5,403 bases of DNA from contig CANBPJ010000108.1 of NCBI GenBank assembly GCA_947371415.1, forward strand, positions 1 to 5,403. The letters are read 5' to 3'. The position numbers were made by a program, and so were the translations under genes. The notes under the pieces were generated by a model that saw only the letters and a program-made list of their open reading frames with translations, ran no database searches and was not told the DNA's origin. This DNA is from Burkholderiaceae bacterium (GTDB lineage: Bacteria; Pseudomonadota; Gammaproteobacteria; Burkholderiales; Burkholderiaceae). Positions 1 to 5,342 of the stretch are shown piece after piece. The number at the start of each line of letters is the position of its first letter. Position 1 is the stretch's first letter.

Positions 1-777
1 TTACGTCAAACCAGCGGCCCTGTTCTAGATAGGCCCGGCGATCTTGCTGCACTACTGACTAATTTAGAAGCCAACGACGTTCTATTTATCGATGAAATTC
101 ATCGCCTCTCTCCAGTTGTAGAAGAAATCCTCTATCCCGCACTAGAGGACTACAGCCTAGACATCATGATTGGCGAAGGCCCAGCTGCGCGTAGCGTCAA
201 GATTGATCTCAAGCCGTTTACATTGATCGGCGCAACTACCCGCGCGGGCATGCTCACCAATCCATTGCGCGATCGTTTTGGCATTGTGGCAAGGCTCGAG
301 TTCTACACAACGGAAGAACTCACCAAAATTATTACGCGCTCCGCCAGCTTACTCAAAGCCGATATCGACCCTGAGGGATCAATTGAGATTGCGAAGCGCG
401 CTAGAGGCACTCCACGTATCGCCAATCGCTTATTGCGTCGAGTGCGTGACTATGCTGAAGTCAAAGGCACTGGCATCATTACTAAAGCCATGGCGGATGC
501 CGCACTCAAGATGCTGGATGTAGATCCCAGCGGTTTTGATGTGATGGATAGAAAACTACTTGAAGCCATCTTGCATAAGTTTGACGGTGGTCCCGTAGGC
601 ATTGATAACTTAGCCGCAGCGATTGGTGAAGAGCGCGACACCATTGAAGATGTCTTAGAGCCCTACTTAATTCAGCAGGGTTACTTACAAAGAACTTCGC
701 GCGGCAGAATTGCTACTAGACAGGCTTACGAGCATTTTGGCCTCACGCCACCAAACAATTCTGTAATAGATTCCTAA
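1..777 (+). CDS. ruvB: RuvB, Holliday junction branch migration ATPase (5'-truncated by window edge)
   Basis: RuvB is the hexameric AAA+ motor that, with RuvA, drives branch migration of Holliday junctions in cytoplasmic recombination repair. The reading frame is open from base 1, so 258 C-terminal residues are visible. By comparison with remembered E. coli RuvB, the first visible residue corresponds to about residue 83, so the Walker A motif lies outside the window. Visible elements, in fragment numbering, are Walker B DVLFIDEIH at 26-34, the sensor 1 stretch TLIGATTRAG at 74-83, the arginine finger in PLRDRFG (Arg92, equivalent to E. coli Arg174), the sensor 2 stretch GTPRIANRL, and the C-terminal winged-helix DNA-binding domain with GPVGIDNLAAAIGEE and IEDVLEPYLIQQGYL. 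The C-terminus follows the family to FGLTPP and then adds a short tail, NNSVIDS. Nothing looks broken. The stop codon is 3 bp from that of the convergent tyrS. The ATG at 166 is internal and not the true start. Confidence 0.98.
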   Translation, partial: LRQTSGPVLDRPGDLAALLTNLEANDVLFIDEIHRLSPVVEEILYPALEDYSLDIMIGEGPAARSVKIDLKPFTLIGATTRAGMLTNPLRDRFGIVARLEFYTTEELTKIITRSASLLKADIDPEGSIEIAKRARGTPRIANRLLRRVRDYAEVKGTGIITKAMADAALKMLDVDPSGFDVMDRKLLEAILHKFDGGPVGIDNLAAAIGEERDTIEDVLEPYLIQQGYLQRTSRGRIATRQAYEHFGLTPPNNSVIDS

Positions 778-780
778 GAC

Positions 781-2013
781 TTAACTCAGCGTTACCTTGG
801 CAAACTTACGCTTGCCTACTTGCACTACGTAAGTACCAGCCTCGACTTTAAGCTGTTTATCAGAAACTGTTGTGCCATCTATCTTCACGCCGTTTTGCTC
901 AATGTTACGCATCGCTTCTGAAGTTGATGGAGCAAGCCCCGCGGCCTTCAAAAGGCTGGGAATCCCCATTGGAGCTCCCGAGAGACTTACCTCTGGGATG
1001 TCATCCGGAATCCCGCCCTTAGCCCGATGGTTAAAGTCTTCTAGTGATTTTTCTGCGGCAGCTTGCGAATGAAAACGTGCAACGATTTCTTGTGCAAGCA
1101 GCACTTTGCAATCTTTTGGATTTCTACCAGCAGCAACTTCTTGCTTCATTAAATCAATCTCCGCCATCGGTCGGAATGAGAGCAATGTGAAGTAATCCCA
1201 CATCAAGTCATCAGAGATACTCAGCAGCTTGCCAAACATCTCGCCAGCAGGCTCGCTAATGCCAATGTAATTACCTTTGGACTTACTCATCTTATCCACG
1301 CCATCCAAACCAACCAGGAGTGGCATTGTCAAAATACATTGTGGCTCTTGGCCATACTCACGCTGGAGTTCACGGCCAACTAATAAGTTAAATTTCTGAT
1401 CAGTACCACCGAGCTCTAAGTCACTCTTTAAGGCAACAGAGTCATAACCCTGCATCAATGGATATAAAAACTCATGCACAGAGATTGGCACACCGCTGCG
1501 GTAGCGCTTGGTAAAGTCATCGCGCTCCAGCATTTGGGCAACAGTGTATCTGGCGGCCAACTGAATCATGCCGCGTGCTCCTAGAGGGTCACACCACTCA
1601 CTGTTGTAGCGTACTTCTGTTTTGGCTGGATCCAGAACCATGCTCGCTTGACGATAGTAAGTCTGTGCATTGATGGCAATTTCTTCTGCCGTCAGAGGTG
1701 GGCGTGTGGCATTGCGTCCAGAGGGATCGCCAATCATGCTGGTGAAGTCACCGATCAAGAAGATGACCGTGTGCCCTAAATCTTGCAACTGACGTAATTT
1801 GTTCAGAACAACTGTATGGCCTAAATGAATATCTGGTGCAGTCGGATCTAAACCCAACTTAATCCGCAAGGGAGTGCCGGTAGCCTGACTTTTGGCTAGC
1901 TTTGCGATCCAATCAGCCTCAACCAATAGTTCGTCGCAACCCCTTTTAGTGACCTCAAGGGCTGCAAAAACTTCGGGGGTCAGTGGATATTTATGTTCTG
2001 GTTTAGCCGTCAT
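781..2013 (-). CDS. tyrS: Tyrosyl-tRNA synthetase, KMSKS type (TyrS type 2)
   Basis: This cytoplasmic class I synthetase activates tyrosine with ATP and charges tRNA-Tyr. The 410-residue protein carries the HIGH-type signature HLGH at 63-66, followed by the conserved TVVLNKLRQLQDLGH. It also has the tyrosine-site segments YPLMQGYDS at 184-192 and GGTDQ at 202-206, and KMSKS at 241-245. KMSKS, rather than the KFGKT-type loop of E. coli TyrS, places it in the type 2 subfamily typified by Haemophilus influenzae TyrS, to which it reads very closely. Residues 345-410 form the C-terminal S4 RNA-binding domain (IPSLLKAAGL, GGVKIDG-like NGVKIDG, VQVGKRKFAKV). Length is normal for the subfamily, perhaps with a slightly longer N-terminus. 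The ATG at 2013 is the only plausible start: the frame upstream runs to a TAG near 2056 with no ATG or GTG. No good Shine-Dalgarno precedes it. It is divergent from anmK and convergent with ruvB. Confidence 0.98.
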   Translation of the reverse strand: MTAKPEHKYPLTPEVFAALEVTKRGCDELLVEADWIAKLAKSQATGTPLRIKLGLDPTAPDIHLGHTVVLNKLRQLQDLGHTVIFLIGDFTSMIGDPSGRNATRPPLTAEEIAINAQTYYRQASMVLDPAKTEVRYNSEWCDPLGARGMIQLAARYTVAQMLERDDFTKRYRSGVPISVHEFLYPLMQGYDSVALKSDLELGGTDQKFNLLVGRELQREYGQEPQCILTMPLLVGLDGVDKMSKSKGNYIGISEPAGEMFGKLLSISDDLMWDYFTLLSFRPMAEIDLMKQEVAAGRNPKDCKVLLAQEIVARFHSQAAAEKSLEDFNHRAKGGIPDDIPEVSLSGAPMGIPSLLKAAGLAPSTSEAMRNIEQNGVKIDGTTVSDKQLKVEAGTYVVQVGKRKFAKVTLS

Positions 2014-2016
2014 GCT

Positions 2017-2034
2017 GAATTGGTTAACTGATTC
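2017..2034. repeat. 18 bp imperfect palindrome next to the tyrS start
   Basis: The sequence reads GAAT-TG-GTTAAC-TG-ATTC. The outer GAAT/ATTC arms and the central GTTAAC are perfectly symmetric; only the two TG steps break the dyad, so 14 of 18 positions match. It lies 3 bp upstream of the tyrS ATG, in the leader. A GGTTAA hexamer inside it (2022-2027) recurs at 2035-2040, so two similar units beginning with ATT sit side by side. It could be an operator-like site or chance in AT-rich sequence. Only the symmetry is seen; no binding protein is inferred. Confidence 0.4.
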
Positions 2035-2059
2035 GGTTAAATTAGTATTAGATTGCTAA

Positions 2060-2087
2060 AGCATAATTGTCGCATTCCTGAGAACAA
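2060..2087 (-). promoter_or_regulatory. Possible sigma-70 promoter for tyrS
   Basis: On the - strand, TTGTTC (2087-2082) is followed after 16 bp by TATGCT (2065-2060). The -35 element matches consensus at only three positions and the -10 at four, so this is a weak candidate. It would start the transcript near 2053 and give a leader of about 40 nt containing the palindrome at 2017-2034. The candidate -10 overlaps a CATAAT box facing the other way. Confidence 0.25.
2062..2067 (+). promoter_or_regulatory. Possible -10 box for anmK
   Basis: CATAAT matches the sigma-70 -10 consensus at five of six bases and lies 34 bp upstream of the anmK ATG, giving a leader of roughly 28 nt. No convincing -35 hexamer sits 16-18 bp upstream, so the call rests on one box and on the fact that anmK must have a promoter in or near this 88 bp gap. 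Confidence 0.25.
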
Positions 2088-2101
2088 AGTCCCGATACCG
2101 C

Positions 2102-3232
2102 ATGAATAAGCCCCATTCTCTCTTTATTGGCCTGATGTCTGGCACCAGCCTAGATGGGATCGATGCCGTGCTGGCAAGGATTGATGCTGGCGGAACAGTA
2201 AGCCTATCGGGGGCTGTAAGCACCCCCTTCACGCCTGAACTACGCAGAGCTCTACTAGACCTGCAATCCCCCGGACCAAATGAGCTCCATCGGGAGAAAC
2301 AAGCAGGAAATGTCTTGGCTATAGAGTATGCCAAGGCCGTTCAAGACCTTCTGACACAAAAGAATTTGAAAGCCACCGATATCAGCGCCATTGGCGCCCA
2401 TGGTCAAACCATTCGCCATCAGGCTGGTCTTGCTCATCATCTAGCCTACACCCATCAAACCCTGAATCCCGCCCTATTAGCAGAACTCACCAGGATTGAT
2501 GTCATTGCCGACTTTAGAAGTCGCGACCTAGCAGCAGGTGGTCACGGTGCACCATTGGTGCCCGCTTTTCATGCACAGCAGTTTGTTTCGGACAAGGATA
2601 TCGCCGTCCTCAATTTAGGAGGCATTGCCAACCTTACCCTCCTCCCAAAAAATGGAGAAGTAAAAGGATTTGATTGCGGCCCTGGGAATATGTTGATGGA
2701 TGCTTGGATTGCAGATCAGCAAGGACATGCCTTTGACGAAAATGGTACTTGGGCATCTCAAGGCACAGTCAATCACTCACTACTCACCAGAATGTTGGCA
2801 GACCCATTCTTCTCCAAGGCGCCGCCAAAGAGTACGGGGCGCGATGACTTTCATTTGGAATGGTTACAGCAACAGATTGGCATTGAGAACATCCATGCGG
2901 AAGATGTTCAAGCAACGCTACTTTATCTAACAGCATATTCAGCTCTGCAAGCATTAGAACGGCACACCCCGCAAACCCAAACACTCATTGTGTGCGGTGG
3001 TGGTGCACGCAATACGGCACTAATGAATTTATTTAAAGCGAGTGCACAAGCAGTATTTAAAAACCCCCTGGAGATCGTGACAAGTGATGCGCTGGGGATA
3101 GATCCACAGCTAGTAGAGGGCCTCGCATTCGCTTGGCTAGCATGGGCTCATAAAGAAAAACGGCCAGCAAATTTGCCAGCCGTTACGGGAGCGAAGGGTC
3201 CTAGAATTCTAGGTGCTTGCTATCCAGCTTAA
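2102..3232 (+). CDS. anmK: Anhydro-N-acetylmuramic acid kinase
   Basis: AnmK hydrolyses and phosphorylates 1,6-anhydro-MurNAc with ATP to give MurNAc-6-phosphate, a step in cytoplasmic recycling of cell-wall fragments. The 376-residue protein is close to the family length (about 370). It shows the N-terminal ATP-binding signature IGLMSGTSLDGID at 9-21, GAHGQT at 98-103, the block DFRSRDLAAGGHGAPLVP at 137-154, NLGGIAN at 171-177, and DCGPGNMLMDAW at 191-202. Asp191 is the likely catalytic aspartate by analogy with Pseudomonas AnmK. PPKSTGRDDF, the nucleotide-site CGGGARN, LAFAWLAW and the C-terminal LPAVTGAKGPRILGA follow. The stretch THQTL at 117-121 replaces what I recall as TLQIG in E. coli. 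The ATG at 2102 fits the family N-terminus, and no ATG, GTG or TTG precedes it in frame back to a stop at 2057. No clear Shine-Dalgarno is visible. It is divergent from tyrS and convergent with erpA. Confidence 0.97.
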   Translation: MNKPHSLFIGLMSGTSLDGIDAVLARIDAGGTVSLSGAVSTPFTPELRRALLDLQSPGPNELHREKQAGNVLAIEYAKAVQDLLTQKNLKATDISAIGAHGQTIRHQAGLAHHLAYTHQTLNPALLAELTRIDVIADFRSRDLAAGGHGAPLVPAFHAQQFVSDKDIAVLNLGGIANLTLLPKNGEVKGFDCGPGNMLMDAWIADQQGHAFDENGTWASQGTVNHSLLTRMLADPFFSKAPPKSTGRDDFHLEWLQQQIGIENIHAEDVQATLLYLTAYSALQALERHTPQTQTLIVCGGGARNTALMNLFKASAQAVFKNPLEIVTSDALGIDPQLVEGLAFAWLAWAHKEKRPANLPAVTGAKGPRILGACYPA

Positions 3233-3253
3233 TTTAATAAAATTTTTCTCTCT

Positions 3254-3640
3254 TTAAGCGGAGAAAGATGATCCGCAACCACAAGTAGTTTGGGCATTTG
3301 GATTTTTGATTACAAACTGTGATCCATTGATATCTTCCTTGTAATCAATCTCAGCGCCAACTAAATACTGGAAGCTCATGGAGTCAACCAACAAAGTTAC
3401 ACCATTTTTCTCAAACAGTGTGTCGTCTTCATTCACTGCATCGTCAAATGTAAAACCATATTGAAAGCCTGAGCAACCTCCACCTTGAACGAACACGCGG
3501 AGTTTCAATTCAGGATTACCTTCTTCAGCAATCAAGTCAGCCACTTTTGCAGCAGCGCTATCCGTGAACACCAGTGGAGTTGGTGGCTCGGCTAAATCTT
3601 GTGCAGGTTGCGCAGTTTCTTGCGTAGCTAGTTGGGTCAT
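3254..3640 (-). CDS. erpA: ErpA, A-type iron-sulfur cluster insertion protein
   Basis: ErpA is a small cytoplasmic A-type carrier that receives Fe-S clusters from the assembly scaffold and passes them to client enzymes such as the isoprenoid-pathway proteins. The 128-residue sequence has the three ligand cysteines in the family pattern: Cys56 in GGGCSGFQYGFTFD, and Cys120 and Cys122 in TTCGCGSSFS near the C-terminus. The FQYGF wording and the C-terminal CGCGSSF favour ErpA over IscA or SufA. A tail of about 20 residues, rich in Ala, Gln, Thr and Pro, precedes the conserved domain that begins near LVFTDSAAAKV. It accounts for the extra length over E. coli ErpA (114 residues) and is probably flexible. 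The start is fixed by an AGGAG six bases upstream. argC lies upstream on the same strand, and anmK converges 21 bp away with no strong terminator between. Confidence 0.96.
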   Translation of the reverse strand: MTQLATQETAQPAQDLAEPPTPLVFTDSAAAKVADLIAEEGNPELKLRVFVQGGGCSGFQYGFTFDDAVNEDDTLFEKNGVTLLVDSMSFQYLVGAEIDYKEDINGSQFVIKNPNAQTTCGCGSSFSA

Positions 3641-3646
3641 GATTTA

Positions 3647-3651
3647 CTCCT
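3647..3651 (-). promoter_or_regulatory. Shine-Dalgarno of erpA
   Basis: AGGAG on the - strand stands 6 nt before the erpA ATG at 3640, an ideal spacing. It supports that start and shows that erpA can be translated independently of argC. Confidence 0.85.
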
Positions 3652-3663
3652 AAGTCAAAAGGC

Positions 3664-3692
3664 AATAATCTATTTTAGGCTTTTAATGCCAA
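3664..3692 (-). promoter_or_regulatory. Possible sigma-70 promoter for erpA
   Basis: On the - strand, TTGGCA (3692-3687, five of six matches to TTGACA) is followed after 17 bp by ATTATT (3669-3664, a poor -10 with three matches). Transcription would begin close to 3657, leaving a leader of under 20 nt that still contains the AGGAG. The spacing is right but the -10 is weak. Read-through from argC is the alternative, since no T-tracted terminator is visible in the 95 bp gap. Confidence 0.3.
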
Positions 3693-3735
3693 GCTTGCTG
3701 AAGGGTCTTTCACCTTCCCTTGGCTAGCCGCCATA

Positions 3736-4794
3736 TTATGGGGAAACAGCAATCTGCGTTAATCCAGTGGTCTCAGGCAAGCCAAACATCAAATTCATGC
3801 ACTGCACACCTTGGCCTGAAGCACCCTTCACCAAGTTGTCCTCAACCACCAAAATGACTAAAGTGTCACCACCACCTGGACGGTGAATGGCTATTCTCAA
3901 GCCATTACTCCCGCGTACAGAGCGTGTTTCTGGATGACTGCCAGCAGGCATCACATCTACAAAAGGCTCACCCTGATAGAAATCTTCATAGAGTTTCTGA
4001 AAATCCACATCCATGCCAGCGCCGGTCAAACGCACATATAAAGTGGAATGAATGCCCCTAATCATTGGGGTTAAATGCGGCACAAATGTTAGGCCAATCT
4101 GATCGTGGCCAGCAATTGCTTTCAAACCCTGCACAATTTCAGGGAGGTGGCGATGACCTTTTACAGCATAGGCCTTGAAATTATCACTAGATTCGGATAA
4201 CAAAGTACCAATCTCAGCCTTACGTCCAGCCCCCGAAGTGCCTGACTTAGAGTCAGAAATAATATGCGTACCGTCGATCAGCTGTTTTCCACCGGTCGAT
4301 TTTGGTGAAAGCAAGGGCGCCAAACCTAATTGCACAGATGTTGGGTAGCAACCAGCCAAACCAACTACGCGCGCCTTTTTAATCGCTTCACGATTAATTT
4401 CCGCCAAGCCATAAACAGCTTCAGCCAATATTTCTGGGCAGCCATGCTCCATGCCATACCACTTGGCAAACTCTTGCACATCTTTCAAGCGAAAGTCAGC
4501 AGCCAGATCCAAAATCTTCACATTATTCGCAAGTAATTCTTTGGCTTGTGCCATGGCAACACCATGTGGCGTTGCAAAGAACACCACATCACATTCATTT
4601 AACTTCGCCTCATCTGGTGTCGTGAATTTCAGATCAATGCGACAGCGTAAGGATGGGAACATCTCAGCCACCGGCATGCCAGCTTCTGTGCGAGAGGTAA
4701 TGGCTTGGATCTTTACCTCGGGATGTTGTGCCAATAAACGCAGCAATTCAACTCCGGTATATCCAGTTCCACCTACGATGCCAACTTTAATCAT
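3736..4794 (-). CDS. argC: N-acetyl-gamma-glutamyl-phosphate reductase (type 1)
   Basis: ArgC catalyses the third step of arginine biosynthesis in the cytoplasm: NADPH-dependent reduction of N-acetylglutamyl 5-phosphate to the semialdehyde. The 352-residue protein has the Rossmann nucleotide-binding loop GIVGGTGYTG at 5-14, FFATPHGVA at 72-80, DLAADFRL at 96-103, and the catalytic Cys149 in LAGCYPTS. DSKSGTSGAGR follows at 181-191, and KGHRHLPEI at 212-220 contains His216, the likely acid/base residue. Length fits the type 1 family. The frame also opens with a TTG at 4806, four codons earlier, but I chose the ATG at 4794. A GGAG lies six bases before that ATG and falls inside the would-be extension, and the protein then starts MIKVGIVGGTG as ArgC proteins usually do. 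It follows rpsI on the same strand but is separated from it by a strong terminator, so it must have its own promoter in 4807-4870. I found no convincing box pair there. Confidence 0.97.
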   Translation of the reverse strand: MIKVGIVGGTGYTGVELLRLLAQHPEVKIQAITSRTEAGMPVAEMFPSLRCRIDLKFTTPDEAKLNECDVVFFATPHGVAMAQAKELLANNVKILDLAADFRLKDVQEFAKWYGMEHGCPEILAEAVYGLAEINREAIKKARVVGLAGCYPTSVQLGLAPLLSPKSTGGKQLIDGTHIISDSKSGTSGAGRKAEIGTLLSESSDNFKAYAVKGHRHLPEIVQGLKAIAGHDQIGLTFVPHLTPMIRGIHSTLYVRLTGAGMDVDFQKLYEDFYQGEPFVDVMPAGSHPETRSVRGSNGLRIAIHRPGGGDTLVILVVEDNLVKGASGQGVQCMNLMFGLPETTGLTQIAVSP

Positions 4795-4800
4795 GTCACT

Positions 4801-4804
4801 CTCC
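4801..4804 (-). promoter_or_regulatory. Shine-Dalgarno that fixes the argC start
   Basis: GGAG on the - strand lies 6 nt upstream of the ATG at 4794. The alternative TTG at 4806 overlaps this site by its last G, so the site cannot serve the TTG. This decides the start in favour of the ATG. Confidence 0.8.
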
Positions 4805-4831
4805 AAATTGCTCTATAGGTAAATTATCTTA

Positions 4832-4847
4832 CAGAGCTTAATCTCTG
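4832..4847. repeat. Inverted repeat upstream of argC
   Basis: CAGAG and CTCTG form perfect 5 bp arms around a six-base centre, CTTAAT on the + strand. The central TTAA is itself symmetric, so 14 of 16 bases obey the dyad. It sits 37 bp upstream of the argC ATG, between the rpsI terminator and argC, where an operator or leader hairpin would be expected. It does not clearly match the E. coli ArgR box as I remember it (TGAAT and ATTCA arms). Confidence 0.35.
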
Positions 4848-4870
4848 ATTCTTACAGTTCTCTTAATTGT

Positions 4871-4902
4871 AGAAACAAAAAGGGCCGCTTGCGCGACCCT
4901 TT
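4871..4902 (-). terminator. Rho-independent terminator of the rplM-rpsI operon
   Basis: On the - strand, AAAGGGTCGC (4902-4893) pairs with GCGGCCCTTT (4888-4879) across the loop GCAA. This gives a 10 bp stem with one U-G wobble, closed by a GNRA-type tetraloop. The run TTTTTGTTTC follows directly, partly paired in the stem. It begins 27 bp beyond the rpsI stop codon. The stem strength and U-run make this the clearest terminator in the window, and it isolates argC from ribosomal-protein transcription. Confidence 0.92.
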
Positions 4903-4929
4903 CGATAAAACTGAAGCGACTGAAAGAAA

Positions 4930-5331
4930 TTAGCGCTTGCTGAACTGCTTACGACGACGCGCGCCATGCAGACCAACCTTTTTACGCTCAACTTCACGAG
5001 CATCACGAGTTACCAAACCTGCTTTAGACAGAGTTGGCTTCAAAGTGTTGTCGTAGTCGATCAATGCACGTGTAACACCGTGACGTACTGCACCAGCCTG
5101 GCCAGTTTCACCGCCACCAGAAACGTTTACTTTGATATCAAAGGTCGTTAAGTGGGCTGTGAGAGCCAAAGGCTGACGAGCAATCATGCGTGATGTTTCA
5201 CGAGCAAAATAAGCATCGATAGGCTTGCCATTAACAATGATTTCGCCCTTGCCAGATTTAATGAATACACGCGCCACAGAACTCTTGCGACGACCAGTAC
5301 CGTAATTCCAATTTCCGTAATTAATAGCCAT
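4930..5331 (-). CDS. rpsI: 30S ribosomal protein S9
   Basis: S9 is a protein of the small-subunit head whose C-terminal tail reaches toward the P-site tRNA. The 133-residue sequence begins MAINYGNWNYGTGRRKSSVA. It contains the family signature GTGRRKSSVARVF and NGKPIDAYFARET, the central GGGETGQAGAVRHGVTRAL and DYDNTLKP, and the basic C-terminus VGLHGARRRKQFSKR, with the invariant Ser-Lys-Arg end. Length is normal (130 in E. coli). The start is set by AAGGA six bases upstream. The gene follows rplM by 9 bp and ends in a strong terminator, so it is the last gene of the rplM-rpsI operon. Confidence 0.99.
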   Translation of the reverse strand: MAINYGNWNYGTGRRKSSVARVFIKSGKGEIIVNGKPIDAYFARETSRMIARQPLALTAHLTTFDIKVNVSGGGETGQAGAVRHGVTRALIDYDNTLKPTLSKAGLVTRDAREVERKKVGLHGARRRKQFSKR

Positions 5332-5337
5332 TTGGTT

Positions 5338-5342
5338 TCCTT
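5338..5342 (-). promoter_or_regulatory. Shine-Dalgarno of rpsI overlapping the rplM stop
   Basis: On the - strand the string TAAGGA holds both the rplM stop codon TAA (5343-5341) and the start of the AAGGA ribosome binding site (5342-5338), six bases before the rpsI ATG. A ribosome finishing L13 is placed on the S9 initiation site, which favours translational coupling and equal output of the two proteins. Confidence 0.85.

Noticed and set aside
2014..2101. T-box or tyrosine-responsive riboswitch upstream of tyrS
   Set aside because: The leader is under 90 bases, has no specifier stem or T-box sequence and no terminator hairpin, and T-boxes belong mainly to Gram-positive bacteria.
2056..2334. 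92-codon open frame on the - strand opposite the anmK start
   Set aside because: It overlaps the conserved ATP-binding region of anmK and would run into the tyrS promoter area; the protein resembles nothing I know. Shadow frame.
2784..2984. Antisense open frame within anmK, with a similar one on the + strand at 2700-2930
   Set aside because: Both overlap intact, conserved AnmK motifs and have no supporting signals.
3161..3182. Imperfect 22 bp palindrome around GCAAATTTGC near the end of anmK
   Set aside because: It has four mismatched positions and sits on the conserved NLPAV residues of AnmK. No U-run follows. Coding constraint explains it.
3245..3266. TTTCTC/GAGAAA inverted repeat at the anmK-erpA convergent junction as a bidirectional terminator
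   Set aside because: The stem is only six pairs with two GC pairs and a ten-base loop, too weak to call; the AT-rich gap of 21 bp shows no better structure.
3700..3717. GAAGG/CCTTC hairpin downstream of argC as a terminator
   Set aside because: Five-pair stem with an eight-base loop, and no T-run follows on the - strand. Insufficient for an intrinsic terminator.
4451..4822. 123-codon open frame on the + strand antisense to argC
   Set aside because: It lies almost wholly opposite argC, has no recognisable domain or ribosome binding site, and its composition is what the complement of a conserved gene gives. Shadow frame.
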